From Neodiprion pinetum (taxonomy: Eukaryota > Arthropoda > Insecta > Hymenoptera > Diprionidae): a DNA stretch of 64,000 nt. The stretch spans positions 25,181,598 to 25,245,597 of the forward strand of contig NC_060235.2 in assembly GCF_021155775.2 (NCBI RefSeq). The letters are read 5' to 3'. Both the position numbers and the translations under genes were made by a program. Of this stretch, positions 13,301 through 27,396 are shown one piece after another. The stretch's first letter is position 1; every line of letters starts with the position of its first letter. The notes beneath the pieces were generated by a model. It had not been told where the DNA came from. It saw only the letters and a list, made by a program, of their open reading frames with translations, and ran no database searches.

Positions 13301-16300
13301 CCAATAGCTGGTTTTGGAGCTGCAGCCACCACAAGTAGTGCTTTTCCTTTCAACTCGACGACAACAACATCTAATCCATTTGGTGCAAATGCGCAAGCTA
13401 AACCCTTTGGGGGTATGTTAATCCAAATTATACACCGAATCTAAAGTTGACTTGAATTGAAAAAGCGAACTGCATTTCCACAGTTGCAGATCACGTATAA
13501 CAGTAGTGCATTCTGTAGAAGTAGTGCAGCGTTAAGATTCTATATATTAATTTCTAAATACTTTCAGCTGCAGCTCCTACACCACTTTTTGGCAATGCCA
13601 ACACAAGTCAGACAGCTGCTACTGGATTTGGTACTAACAATACATCTGCATTCGGTTCTTTCGGCGCTGTACAACCTAATCAGGTATAAAGTGGTAACCT
13701 TTGTATTGTAATTACGTGGATTATCAATACCTCAATGAGACACAGCAATGATATTCGCACACTTTTTGATACTATTTATTTTTCAAGTTGTAAGAAATAT
13801 TAAAGACCATGGAATCCAAGCAAAGAATAACCATAGTTAGATGAAAACTTAATTTTTGCTCATTATGACCACACTCACCTGGTTTTGTAGATGAATTCAT
13901 TAGATTCAAGTTTTACCCTGAAAATTTCCTACGGAATATCCTTAAATTCTCTCGAGAAAGACTTGAATCTTCTTATAATAATGATTGTTGCCTATTTTCC
14001 CATTCCAAGTAGTTTTGTAATTCGAGTAATAAAAAAGACATTATTCGGGTGCACACTTAGGCTCAGAATTTTTGCACATACGCAAGTTTGGCCATGTAGA
14101 ATTGGTCTAATCAGAGTATGTAGCTACAAAAAACTAAATATTCAAAGTTTCTGTAATTGACCATTTTAAATCTTTCCAATTTTTAGAGTATTGGACTCTT
14201 CAATCAAAACAAGCCTGCCTTCAATATGCCTGCATCCACAGCTAGTACTGGGTTTGGAGGATTTGGACAAAATACTGCAACAAATACTAGTGGGGGTTTA
14301 TTTGGTGTGAAACCATCTGGTACAACAGGCTTTGGCACTGCACCTTCATTTGGTGCTACGCCTGCTCCAGCTTTCGGAACTGGTACAGGTTTTGGTTCAA
14401 CACAAAATACGGGAACATCATTATTTAACTCATCCTTCAAACCCGCAGGACAACCTGGATTCTCATTTGGTGCTACACCTTCGACATCTACTGGACTTGG
14501 TAAGCGAGTTTAAACTAAAGTTTATATTCAAGTAAAAAAACAAGCAAAAAAAGATTGCTAGTAGACTGATTTACTCACTGGCATTCTAAAAAATATGTCT
14601 AGCATTTAATTCAATTTATGATAATGTTGCTTAGGAGTAAGTTCTGGTCTGAATCTTGGTACTGGGTCTTTACTGTTTGGACAACCAAAACCTGGCGGTC
14701 TCTTTAGTACTCCGGGTACCAATACAAACTTCAATACTACTGGCAACTTTGGACTAGGGAGTAATTTTGGAGCGAACAACAACACTATGGGGTCTGGATT
14801 GGGAACGATGGGGGGAGGGTTTGTACAATTTTTGCCTAATTCACCGCCTATTTTCTTTCATAACTTGAATCCATTCGCAATGACAATTTTGATGACAGAA
14901 TAAAGTAGGTAATTATGATATTGCATCTGTACGAGTTACTGCCTTTATTTGATACTTTTGATTGGCATGAGCACTAAGAAGAAAAGCTTAACTTTCTTTT
15001 CCAGAATGGGCACCAATCCGGCACAACAAAATTCTGGAGCGAATCAAGTCCATCAGCAAATTTTAGCATTGGTCTCAGCACCATTTGGCGATTCACCGTT
15101 ACTTAAAAACTTACTACCGGTATGACATACAGTCTTTTTTGCTCCAGTGTAAATAAACTATTTCAAATTCTGTGTTGAAAATAAATCCTTCATATCGTCA
15201 TTTTCCAGGCCTCGGGTAAAACGGAGGACCTTTTGAAACCGACAAATGCAACCACTCGAGCTTTGAACAGTCCACAGTATAAGATAACTACTAACAATAG
15301 TTCCCCTAAAATAAAAGCTAGAGCCGTGACGAACGCTCAACTCTCTAAGGTGAGAACATGAGTTTCTTTTAGATAATTTGACATAATATATCACCAAACT
15401 TGTTACTGATCTCATGAATATCTTTGAAACTTGGTAATTTACTATAAAATTTATTATTCTTTGTATTACCTTGTCATTAGAAATCACTATTCGAAGGCTT
15501 AGAAGAAGAAGATCCAGCATTACAAGAAGCTTTTCAACCGCGAGCTAATGCAAAACGGCTCGTTTTGCGTCCAAAACCAATAAGTACCGGAGATGCACAG
15601 TCGCTAGATCGAGTTGCAACTTCGCCTACCGTTACAGAATCAGTAAGGGTTAAAAGAGATGTGTTAGAAAATGCGAATAAAGAAAATCATCAGCAAGATG
15701 ATATTCGGCGTCCTGCTGATGACAGAAGATCCTCTACATCATGGTGGGTAGAAACCGAATAATAAATTGTGTAATATTCGTATTATAACTTGAGAGTAAA
15801 AAGTCAAAATAGGTATCATTGGTCTCCATACGTCTCGTAAAGATTGCTCTAAAATTTTTAAATATAATGAGCCAAATGCAAAGAAAGTTTGGAATGTTTC
15901 CAATAGTTTTGTATGACTCTTATGTTGCTTTCTACTCCATTTAAATGCCCTTCATTATCCAATATTTTCTTCGCCTTAAAGTCGGTAAAATACATCACCA
16001 GAGGAAACAACTATGTCTATGGACGGTTTCTATTAGGATTCCAAATAACCTACATTACATTATATCCCTGTAGGTTGAAATCAAGTTTACAAAGGCCGGC
16101 AAAATTACCAGAAGATGAATTTGAAGGACAACCAACGCTATTCCGAGGATCAGATAACCTAGAAGAAGGTCTTGACAACACCGTTGCAGAGTTGAGGCCT
16201 CAAAACAAACCTCAAAGCTTACCTCAATCACCAAAGCTGCTTGCAGCTGGTGACTCAGCCGTGAACTCTCCATCAAACATTGACAGGAGCATATTGAACT

Positions 16301-19300
16301 CTTCGAACAGCTCTGGTATGCACTAGATCATTTCATAACTTGATACATTCAGGTAAACGCCCTTTTCGAGCTTGTGTAAGTTTACTTCGTTTTTCTATAT
16401 TGCTGCAGACACTAGTGATGAACAAGATGAAACTGCGGCCATTTCCCAAACAGAGCAGGAACCAAATGCAGCTTGCATTACGCTGCGACGTGCTGGTTAT
16501 TACACAATCCCACCACTTGACAAGCTTGAAGAATATGTTTGCGGAGATACTTGTGTCGTGCCCAATTTTACAGTGGGTCGTAAAGGATACGGCAATGTGT
16601 ATTTCCCAGACCTGATTGACATTTATGGCTTAAATCTGGATGAAATTGGTGAGTTTAGACAGATTCTTACTAACTTCATTTGTTTTATTCTGGCCTATGC
16701 AGTAATAATAACAGGGTTTTTACACGTTAAAGTTCACTTTCGGAACAAGGAGGTTATTATTTACCCGGATGATGATCAAAAGCCACCCATGGGCCAAGGG
16801 TTGAATCGTAGAGCGCAAGTAACTCTCGATCGCGTCTGGCCACATGATAAGACTCTTCACGAACCTATAACTGACCCTGAACGTTTATCGGCTATGAATT
16901 ATGAGGGAAAGCTTCGCAGAGTTTCGGCAAAACACGATACCAGGTTTCTAGAATATCGTCCAGAAACCGGATCTTGGGTTTTTAAGGTATAGCACAAATT
17001 AGAAAGTTTACATTCAAAAATGTCATGATAACTAAAAATATCATTCTTCGCATAATAAAATATTTCTGGATCGTGGCATAAGGTATGAGAATTGAGTCAC
17101 ATGTAGATAGCAAAAATAATTTATTGCGTTTCAACACAATGTTACTTCATTGCTTTAGGTCGACCACTTCTCGAAATATGGACTCAGTGATTCCGATGAA
17201 GAAGATGAAGATATTCCCGCAAATGCTGATCTTAAGAAGCTCAAAGCTATCATGAAACCAAGAGTAAATGCAGCAGGACCGGTCAATAAGCAACTAGTTC
17301 CTCCAGTAACTGATGCCAAACTACAAAAAAAGGTTCGTTAATGAATTATTGAACCTTGAATTGAATCTAATCAAAATTTATTTTACAGCACAGCTTCCTT
17401 AAACGCACGAGTCAGGAGGTTCAAGATTCGACCCTAAGTTTTCAATCAGATACTCTAAATGAGACTGATATGGCACTGAATGAATTTTATACAAGTGAGT
17501 TAATGAGATCGTTATTCGTTATTGACTAATAAGGAAATATTTCGAAAATATGATCGTTTGGGGTTTGTCTACAGATGATCAGGAGAACGATCGATCATTA
17601 GCACTCAGTCCATCTGCCATTTTTGCACGCGTCAGAGGAACGGATAGCCACAAACTTCAATTGATGAAGGCCAGTTTTTTTGATACAGATGATGAAGATA
17701 TTGATGATGGTATGCATGCTAGCAATGATTGATATTCCTTTTTAATTCTGAATTACAAGAATAAACTGCATTTTGTAAATCTTAATTAAATCATCTAAAC
17801 GTTGATAATACTAATTTTGTGTATGGAATAGAAATAAATAGAAATAAATCATGGAATAATGCCAAAGATCCAGTCCTTTCAAGTATAAACCATAAAATAC
17901 TTCAAATTTTATACAGTGGCATTTAATATTTTTTTCATGAAATGAAATACGGCCCAATCGATTTATTACCTATTCGTTTTTTAGGCACCTATAAGACTCA
18001 ATTAAACTTCCTTCCAAAAAGTTCAACAAAAATAATTTCAAGCACAGAAACCATGGAGGCGATGGAAGATGACCAAATGGTTCCTTCCGGCCACGTACCT
18101 ACATTAAGATCTAATTTAAGTATGCAGCAAGACAATTCATTTCTGGCTAAAGAGTCTAGAATTATGAAAGGTCCGTATTGAATTAAACCATGTGCAGTAA
18201 GTCATTAGAATAGTAAATCGATTTTCCTTCAATATTCACAACATATTTTCACTGTTTGGCCAATGCTAATGCGCAATTGATTTCAACAGACAAAAAACTT
18301 GCAGAGGTGACTGACATTTCACATGCGAAAACTTCAAGACTAATCCAAGCTTTTCCTCCTCCCATTGTGAAGCCTGCCACAGTTGTCCTTCAATTCTCTT
18401 CAGAAGTTTTACCTCTCAAAGAATCTATTGTTGGAAAATTAAATGCTCGTTGTGTAGCTGATATTGGTTAGTAACGATGAATTTATTAATTTTCAATACA
18501 GTCGTAATCGAATGTACTCTTTCACGTGTAATTGTGTGTAATAATTATATTCGCTGGAGTTAATCCATCCAAAAACTACGATATTTTCCGAAATTATTTG
18601 TTGCTCTTTAATTATTGGTGTCGTTTGTTCTGAAAATTATTTGTCATTCTTTGTGGTAGGTATCCAAATGGGACGTTCTTTTCGGGTAGGCTGGGGACCC
18701 GATTTGACACTGGTCTCTCTAAGTACACAAAAACAGGCTGCAATAGTTCCACTACATGGTAAATTTAGTGATCTCGGATCCTACGTGTCAGGTCGTTTAT
18801 CCAATGATACAACATCAAGCATTGTACAAAGATTGCAGATTGTAGGAGGTGGCGGCGATGATGTGGAGCACATTGAAACATTCAAGGTGATCTATAAATC
18901 TGTTAATCAACAATTAGACAAATTACGAACTGTGTGATACAAGAAAACGAATAGTTTGTATCAGAAAAATTTGAACAATAGATTACACCTATGCTAATGT
19001 ACACGTGTTTCATCGGTAATGTATAATTTCGAATCAGGAAAGTATAGTTGGACATCTTCGTATACAACTGAACCATTGTATTCTTGGTCATGAGGGAGAT
19101 TGCCCAGTAGTAGGTGCTGGTGCAGGACCAGCAACGTTACATGCTCATTGCAATCTTGCTCAAGAATTGGCGGATTCGTCAAATTCAGATCCTCTGGCGT
19201 CTTACACAAGTCATGTGTGGAACCTGAGTGTGGCTCTTTGGGGAAATTTGCCAGATATACAATCAGAAAGTGGTAAGTCCTAATAGTGTTGATACAGTTT

Positions 19301-22300
19301 CTGACATATTTTAAGAGCTTCCAATGTTCGACACTTACCTTTCTCACGTGTCAATATTCAGGCTTTTCTTACACCATTTTGAACATCTTCATTTAAGAAG
19401 CACATTTATACATATTTATACACAGATGAAATGAAACACCAGAATGTGATGGTGAGGCGAGAAGCACTCAGTGAATGGCTGGAGAATGTGATAATGGAAA
19501 CAGTACTAAAAGAAACACCAGAAGACGATCCATCTGATAAAACAATCCTGTCATTGCTTTCAGGTAAATTTCATTGCTACTAGTCAAGATATGTCATTTT
19601 TACTAAGTGCAAACTAAATTTACAATACTAGTTATTATGTATTTTCATATTCTTCCACGTTACGAATTTTTGTGTGAAATTATAACGAACGATTGATATC
19701 ACTTTGCAATAGCACACAAACTGGAGGACGCTTGTAAAATTGCACGAGAAGCGGGTGATCATTGTTCGGCACTTCTTATGGCCCAACTTGGAGGGCCACC
19801 GAGTGTAAAAGAACTGATCAAGCAACAACTAGCTATGTGGCAACACACTGAAGTCGATACGGAGCTTTCGCCTGATAAACTGAAGCTATTCATGCTTGTA
19901 GCTGGAGAACCTCTTATTTGTATAAAAAATGGATGTGTCAATGTTTGTGAAGATCTAGAATGGAAGCAAGCATTAGGTTTTCATTTGTGGTAATAATCTA
20001 CAGCAATCACTCTTCGACTTTTCTATTTTCAACGAACAGATGTGTAACACTACTGTTTAAAAATTTAATTGAATTGTAACTGGCATTATAAAATTCACAA
20101 GTATAGTCGAATGATGACTTCATGTGCTTAGGTACGTCTGTCCTCCTACCGCATCTGTCACCGACGCAGTGAGTCTTTATGAATCTGCTTTTGATGCATC
20201 TGAAACTGAGTCTTATGCTTCGGCGCCAAGCCCAGAGTACCAAGAAGAGGATTACGAGGCGGAAATAAGTAATGGAAAAAAAGTGCGAGACCTGTGCTTC
20301 CACTTACTAAAATTGTACTGCTCCGGTAACCATCCGCTGGAAAAGTTACTGAATCCGTTAACTCACACGGCAGATCCATTAGATTACAGACTAAGGTAAG
20401 CTCGACCACTTAGAGCATTTCATTTTCCGAATTGTATTTGGAAGAATATTGACTGATGAATGCAAATTTGCAATTACCTATTATGGAAGAAATATCTATT
20501 CACAGCTAGTATAACTACTCATGTCACGGATGTCGCTAGCATTCATATGAAAAAATATTTGTAATTTGTTACCCGTTGAATGAGCTTATTATAAGTACAA
20601 GAAATTTAGTAGCCCTTTGAGTTTGGAAAGTGTAGGAAGAAATCGTCTATGCTGTATAACTCATAGCATTTCCGACTGTTTAGCTATTTAATCCAACTGA
20701 ACAGTGTTGCTTTACTCGTATCTATGCGCATACACCTGTATTATTCACGTAATTATATTGTTAAGATTATATATATATTCTGAATAACAAAGCAAATAGG
20801 AGTTCAAAATTCAGTATAAAACATTGTAAAATAATAACTTAGGTTTACTTTTTCCGAATCAAAAAGTGACAACTGACTTAGCTCATCATATCTATTTACA
20901 AATTCATCAATGTATATTTCAGCTGGTTGATACAACAAGTGCTTGTCGCGCTTGGTTATTCTCATTTATCTTCGCACGTTGCTGCAATAACACACATGAA
21001 CTTTGCTGCCCAATTGGAAACGTATGGGCTTTGGCATTGGGCTATATTTGTTGTGCTACACCTGGAGGATACGGGCAGACGGCGATCAGCAGTAGTTGAT
21101 CTTCTATCACGTCATGTTGAACTGGATGAGAGGTCAGATTACATGAAACGAGAAGAATTCTTGAGAGAGGAGCTTGGCATACCTTCAATGTGGATTAACA
21201 AAGCCAAAGCCATAAAAGCTGGGGCAATGAAACGGTAATGAACAACGACGTTCTCCTGAAAGAGCAAATGGGTTTGCATGATTGACAAAGTAAATATTTC
21301 AACCTTTTTACAGGTATGGCGAAGCTGCTTGGTATCTTATTCATGGTGAACAATGGAATGCTGCTCATGAACTCATAATAGAACACCTAGCTGCTGATGC
21401 AATAATAAATGGTAGGTGTCTATACTAACAATTCATACAACTTTTTATCAAAAAAGTATCAGCCTCAAGGAACATACATGCCTAAATTATCATGCCACTG
21501 GAAGCGTGAATAATCCAGTTTCTTTTTTGGTACTAATATGTTATTTTTAATATCAGTATTCGATCAAATATACCTCCAACTTTTGAGTCTATTGATGGAA
21601 ATAACTCCATTATATTACAGAAAACCTGGATTATTTGAATTCGTTGTTAAGCCCGTTAGTACCAACTGAATGCAGCAGTACAATAAATGGATGGGCACAC
21701 CGTGGTCAACTACTTTGGGATTATATGTTAATCAATGAAGAAATTGAAGCATTGCTAGCTGGAAACACAGACAGTACCAGCATTGGATACAAACTTGAAT
21801 TATTACAGCCACAATTGAGTCTTTTGTGTGCAAAAATAAATCAATTTCCTTGCCCAACAGCCAAGCATAGGTATAATCAGAATTAAAATCACTTTTATCA
21901 TTGTTGCTGGCGAATTCAGCTTAATCTTATACATTGCCACGATTGATTTCTGAAAAAACGCTTTTTTATATTAACTCATTGTCTATCTGGTTGATGAATT
22001 AGAGAACACGTAAATTGCAATACTTTCTACTGAACTTTCTTAAAAACTTTCGAATCGATGTATGAGAATAGGAAATAAAATACCAGTAATCATATGTTAC
22101 ATTGATGTTAGTTTAACTAGGATCGTAATATGATTAAAATATGGTATTTTGATTCCAGGTTGTGCCAAGCAGAGATTGCGAAAAGAACTGCACATTTGGC
22201 CAGAAACTTGGTGTTATTACAATCAAACGGGAAGAATTCAACTTCCAGGATTCTTGCACATTTGGTTACGCAGTTACCCCTACCGGAAGACTATGCTCAG

Positions 22301-22354
22301 CAAGAGCTACGTCACATTGTAAATTTGTATGTTAATGAGATAGGAGCCCGTTAG
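10326..22354 (+). CDS. Nup98-96: Nuclear pore complex precursor Nup98-Nup96
   Basis: Coding exons: 10326-10356, 11145-11369, 11591-11839, 11917-12129, 12896-12982, 13230-13412, 13568-13683, 14187-14499, 14635-14818, 15005-15119, 15209-15349, 15481-15743, 16074-16315, 16409-16648, 16733-16986, 17159-17332, 17389-17494, 17575-17709, 17985-18170, 18290-18466, 18660-18886, 19038-19272, 19426-19563, 19713-19989, 20132-20395, 20923-21234, 21314-21411, 21621-21870, 22159-22354; 1876 aa. Many FG/GLFG repeats fill residues 1-540, the cohesive barrier of the pore. They are interrupted by a GLEBS segment (about 170-240, with FNPLTGTDTM) that binds the mRNA export factor Rae1. An autoproteolytic domain (about 800-956) ends in the cleavage site HF/S (His955-Phe956/Ser957), followed by KYGL. 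Cleavage would release Nup98 (956 aa) and Nup96 (920 aa); Nup96 is an alpha-helical scaffold protein of the Y-complex. Exon 15 has a poor pyrimidine tract, but the frame requires it. Confidence 0.96.
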
Positions 22355-23856
22355 GTTATAAAAATTAGATTTGTATGGTATAGTATGTATATTTTCTTTT
22401 CAAACCTGTTTAAAGGTAATGTTCCGTTGTATTTAAATAATGATCTAAGATCGATGTGAAATTAGCTATTTCCTGGTTTAAACTTGGGTAAGAACGGTTT
22501 TTTTCTGGAAAGATCCAAAACTTACTTGTGTTTCATGTTTTCAGCCAATTTTGTTTTCTCTCATGACCCCGTTTTTTTTCTGTGTTTCGCCTGATAATTT
22601 ATATATACCTTTCCTTCATTTCTCATCACTCAAACAATGTAAAATTTAGCACTTGATAAGTATAGTGAAACTATTTTCATAAATTTTTCATTACAATTTA
22701 TATTACGACGATTTCACACGTTTCGAAACCACAGTAACTTGCTAGCAGTATACCGTAAACTACAAGCGCTTGAATACAAATACCTTGTTCTTACTTGGGT
22801 ATAATAGATAATCTGATAAAATTAGCTCAACTTTATAATCATGGAAATCTAAGTAAGATTACTAAATCTTGTTTCAATACACGCATTCAAGGTGTGAAAG
22901 AAAACAAACATTCCTCGCTAATTAAATACGTACAATGAACAGTTAATTAATAATTCATTTACTTATAGTTCGACAACGAGCGTAGCTCAATTGTTTCTGA
23001 AACGAATTTGTCAACTATTCGTTTCCCTACATTTAGAAATAGGATTGGGGCTATTATTTTAATTTCATTTTTTGTCATTATCATTAAATGTTGTAATCCA
23101 TAGATTTTCCATTCTTTCCCACTTTTCGTGTATCAAAATTTTATTTTTTCATAATCCTAGCATAGGTATAACATCATCTTAATTATAATTTAATTCGATT
23201 TTATAGATTATTATTTTCATTTAAAGTTAACTAGTTATTAAGATAAATCATAATTGAATTTATAAAATGGAAATGTACCTTGCATTCAACATTCATAGTG
23301 TTTCAGTATTTTGCCAAATTAGTACCCTATCTTATCGTGAGTAGATATACAAATAACGCGTCTATAACTTTGAATTATAATCGGTTGTGTCAGTTACATT
23401 TTTCCATACTAAAATGTATTAAAAAATAACTTATCCACCATCTAATGAAAATTAGTAATAATAAGCATTGTAACTTGAAAACCATTTCAATTAAGAATAC
23501 TTCACTTCCGTAAAATATGGTAAAAATTGCAATTGACGAATAAACATTATGCAGAGTATCCAGTTAGGAATTAGTGTTATTTGCGAAATGATGAAATAAT
23601 TCAAACTTGGGACGAAAGATATACTTATGATATTTTTACATACATGCAATTCGTTTAGCACTAAAATGTCTGAACTGTAAGGTTTTAGCTGACTTACTAC
23701 TTTTGGTTCCTTATAAAATTTTGAGTACTAACTGTCACTGCATACTTGTTAGTCCAGTCCAGTTTAAGTGACTTACCACTAAAATTTAATAAAAATGTGA
23801 CTAAGTAATTGTTGAAAGTACAACTCTGTGTTTCATAATAAAGGTGAATTTATTTC
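22355..23856. other. Nup98-96 3' UTR and convergent intergenic gap
   Basis: No gene is seen. An AATAAA at 23539-23544 is a possible Nup98-96 polyadenylation signal, though an earlier site is possible. The Pus10 transcript arrives from the other side and needs only a few bases beyond its stop codon. Confidence 0.5.
23849..23854 (-). promoter_or_regulatory. Pus10 polyadenylation signal
   Basis: TTTATT on the plus strand is AATAAA on the minus strand, starting 3 bases past the Pus10 stop codon at 23859-23857. If used, the 3' UTR is only a few tens of bases long. Confidence 0.5.
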
Positions 23857-26800
23857 TCAAGGCCAATTTAAGTTTACACTCATCACATCTAGAGCAACAA
23901 TATCAACTTCACTTTGCAGTATTTCACAAACACTTGGCTTTGTTCTGCCAAAGTCTCCATGTACAAATTCCTTTACATAAGTTCCAGCTTGCGTAGTCAG
24001 ATCCAGTACAAACAGATCAATTTCAGAATCCGGTACTTGGTTTAACAATTTATGATCCAGTGCAAGGTGGTTGTCCATCTCTGAATCGTGAGTGTCGCAC
24101 ATGAGAACTGCCATTTCGTAAGAACTAATCCAACTAGCTTTTAACGAATGAATTGTCCGTGGGCGAGTTGCAAGCGGTCGGCGATGTAAAACTCTGACAG
24201 GAGTTTTCTGAATGATTTCTAAATTGTTTATATTATTTATAGGATCTAGACTTGGCAGTGGTCGAGATCGACACAAACAAAGAGCTCTGTATGTTTTTGT
24301 TTTTGTGTCTTCACCTTCCTTAAGTGTCTTCAATTGGTCTCTGCAAAGCGTAATTAATTTTGTAGCACAATATGCGATACATCCAGAAACATGTTGCAAA
24401 TAGTTTGCGTAATGACAATGGCAAAACTTGGCAAAGTAAATAGTGAGTGCGATGGTTTTTCAAACAAAAATGCAGAATGAAAATTTAAGAGATTACATTG
24501 AAATTATATATTAATATTAATTATTTACTTTGAAATTACTTGAAGATTATCAACAATATGAACCAAATTTGTAGATCCATTTATTTCTTCCGTTAGCTGC
24601 TTCAAACGAGCTTCTGTAAACTTAGTTACTCTAGGGTTAAGTAGTTCAACAGCGAATGGCCTCCCTGAATGTAGTGTTCGTACATCTACATCTTCTCTTC
24701 CAGAAGATAAAAACTTCATAGCTGGTAAATTGAAACATTATAGTGCCTATTATAAATTTTTAATAAATCAAATAAAATAAATTTACAATAAAGATAATAT
24801 ATCTTTTTTTTTTTATTACATATTACACCCAAAAATTTTAGAAACAACAAATTTCCTCACCGTCAGCCTTAACAAATTTGAGAATCTGATCACAGAGCAG
24901 TTCTTGAACTGAAGTTTCCATCTTTTTTTCGCCACCAATAAACCATGGCGTTTGACTCAATTCTCTTGAATACTTGGTATATCTTCCTGTATTAACAAAT
25001 AACATATCGCATGCATTAGTTAATTGGTATCGTACCATGACCCTCAAATTTGAAGGCATTTTTATTATCTAAGACCCCAGAACTCCTATCATTTTATAAG
25101 ATGCGTACCTCCAATGAAAAAACTTGCATGTGTACAGGTGACTAAGTCTATAGAAGCTTTTGATGTAGGATAAGTCGGTGGACAAGGATAGTGTTCGACA
25201 AACTGATCATCTGTAGTACTAATCATTGCAGTTTCAACACTTTTGCGGCTGAATACACCGTTACTGAATTTTCTTTTTTGTTGGGAACGTTGTTTGAAGG
25301 TATCTCCGCACATTGTTAATCTGGAAGAATCAAATCGAAATTGAAGCACCGGTTATAAGAGAAAGTATCGTAACATGAACATTTATCATACTTACAAGAT
25401 CTTGCATTCCTCCTCATCTTGGGAATACACCAGAAATACATCGACGACAAAAGGGCATGTAGACGAAATAGGAAGACTCATTTTGGCAGTAAGATTTTCA
25501 ATTTTGGGAAAGGCTATCCATTTCCAAACTTCTTTTATAGGGGGTACCGTTCTTTTTAGACTGGCAATAACTTCATCAGGAAATTCAAACTTTTGAGATA
25601 AATTTATCTGTAATGAACGCTCCCTGAGTTGCACAGCTATAGGTATCGTCAAGGCACATGTGAAGGTGTTGCAATCATATTCTTGTTTATTGATTTCAGA
25701 TGCGATCTAAATATAGATGTGTCAAATTAAAATATGCTGTAGAAAAAGATGAATAAAGTATGCATATTTTAATTCTCTGGTAATCATCCGCAAATATGTG
25801 ACCTGATTAATATGTGATATAAGATCTGAAATGCTTCAATGAGAAGAAACATTCGTATACATTTCAATTTTTCTATAAAAGTTGAACTCTAAAAAAGATT
25901 TTAAAACCAAGGCATTGCATTTCAATTATTGTTATACATCTCTGTCAGTCTTTGTTCCTATAATTGTGTTTAGCATTATTATAATGCAATTTAAAGAATG
26001 GATATTAGAGATCTTCATTTCAATCATTTTCAAAATTCAATGATACTTCAAGATGTATTGCGTTTTCAATGTGGATTGTTAGGATTTTTTTCACTCGTCG
26101 CTTATAAAAAGCATTGCCCAGCATCGACTAAAATTTTCTTGTGACATTTCCACAATTATTAGATCTTGCTTGAAAGTGGGAAACTGTATACCAGAATTGT
26201 TTGATACCCTGAGATCAATTTGCGCAATAACTAGATATTGATCACGCAAGATAAACTAGATTATTTTGGAGTCACTAAAGCTGTTAGTTGTTATACCTTT
26301 TCTATAGCGGCTGTAATCGCATCATCATTAAGTATCCCCAGACAAGCTGTGCATCCATTTTTTGCTTTTACTTCAGTGACATGCTCTGAAACTAAGTCAT
26401 CCTTGTAGCCAAGCTGAAATTCCAACATTTTTATTAACCCATTTGACAAAGTGGCTTAGTATACTTTCATAAAATATCCAACTAACTATTAAGTCATTCA
26501 AAATTCAAGTACAAATAGGCAATCGCGGAGCAGATTTGAATTCAGTGCGTTCTTGCTATATCACTCGTAATTCACTTTTATGCCACAAGTGTAAAAATAA
26601 AGACTGATACTCTCTTATATTCAGTGAAGAAATTAGGTAATTGCAAAACTACTCAAGTATACAAAACCTAACACTTGTCTAACAAGTTTTCAAATATTAC
26701 TGTAACAACTGGCATTTGTTAGACAATAAAAATACCCATTAAAATGATAATAAAAATGACCATTGCTCATAAAAATAATTTCACCGTTCGTTAACTGTAA

Positions 26801-27114
26801 AAGTTGAAAGTTCCGAAATACACGTACTTTATCCAAGGGCAAGAAATTAAGAAGATGAAGTTAGATTATTGATCCGGATACTATTTGGGTTTTGAAAATC
26901 GTAATGCAATAAGATATTTTACAATGTCACCAGACACGCACTTATGTCGTATTTTCAATTTGATTTTACATGTTACCGTGACAGAGCTTTGAACAGGATT
27001 TTCGTAAAACGTGGGGCTCCGAACGCCGGACAAACGTAGACAGCATCTGACACAACAGCCAATAGTCAATAAATATTCGTAAATTAATCGTTCCTTGTTG
27101 GCGGAAATCGACAT
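23857..27114 (-). CDS. Pus10: tRNA pseudouridine synthase Pus10
   Basis: Coding exons in gene order: 27114-26977, 26413-26297, 25706-25396, 25320-25109, 24986-24861, 24721-24529, 24340-23857; 526 aa against 529 in human. Pus10 makes pseudouridine in the T-loop of tRNAs (positions 54/55) and in animals also has a role in microRNA processing. The N-terminal half holds the zinc-binding cysteine pairs (CVRC around 21-24, CTAC at 67-70) of the THUMP-like region. The C-terminal half holds the catalytic-domain signatures RYTKYSRELSQTPW, GREDVDVRTL (with the catalytic Asp, residues 309-318), TPVRVLHRRPLA and AGTYVKEFVHGDFGRTKPS. All key motifs are present, so an active enzyme is expected. The start is the first ATG after the divergent promoter it probably shares with the RASSF8-like gene. 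Confidence 0.95.
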
Positions 27115-27396
27115 TTTTTGTAGATGTTAATTTCAAGCCCTCTTGAAAAAAACGTGCCTTACTTCTAGCTGCTTCTAGCTTCAAGTTTACTCGTTGCACC
27201 GGGCACTTTGGCCACGTGACGGCGACGACTGCGTCATCGACGTTGCGGCTAATAGAGAAGAGCCGTCATCGTTGTCAGTTGGTTACAGTTTGTTACGAGT
27301 GGATTCGAGAGGCACGATTGGGTCAATCGGAGAACACCTACGTTACGTTTACGTTAAACGCGTTCTCCCCATTGCATCATATTCGATTGAACAAAG
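27115..27396. promoter_or_regulatory. Bidirectional promoter and first noncoding exon of the RASSF8-like gene
   Basis: Pus10 starts at 27114 on the minus strand. A CACGTG lies at 27214-27219 in the context CCACGTGACGGCGACGA. To its right, about 180 bp of less AT-rich sequence ends at a GTAAAA donor (exon end 27396), which fits a 5' noncoding exon leading to the RASSF8-like coding exons 1.6 kb downstream. The two genes therefore start within a few hundred bases of each other. Start sites are inferred. Confidence 0.45.
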
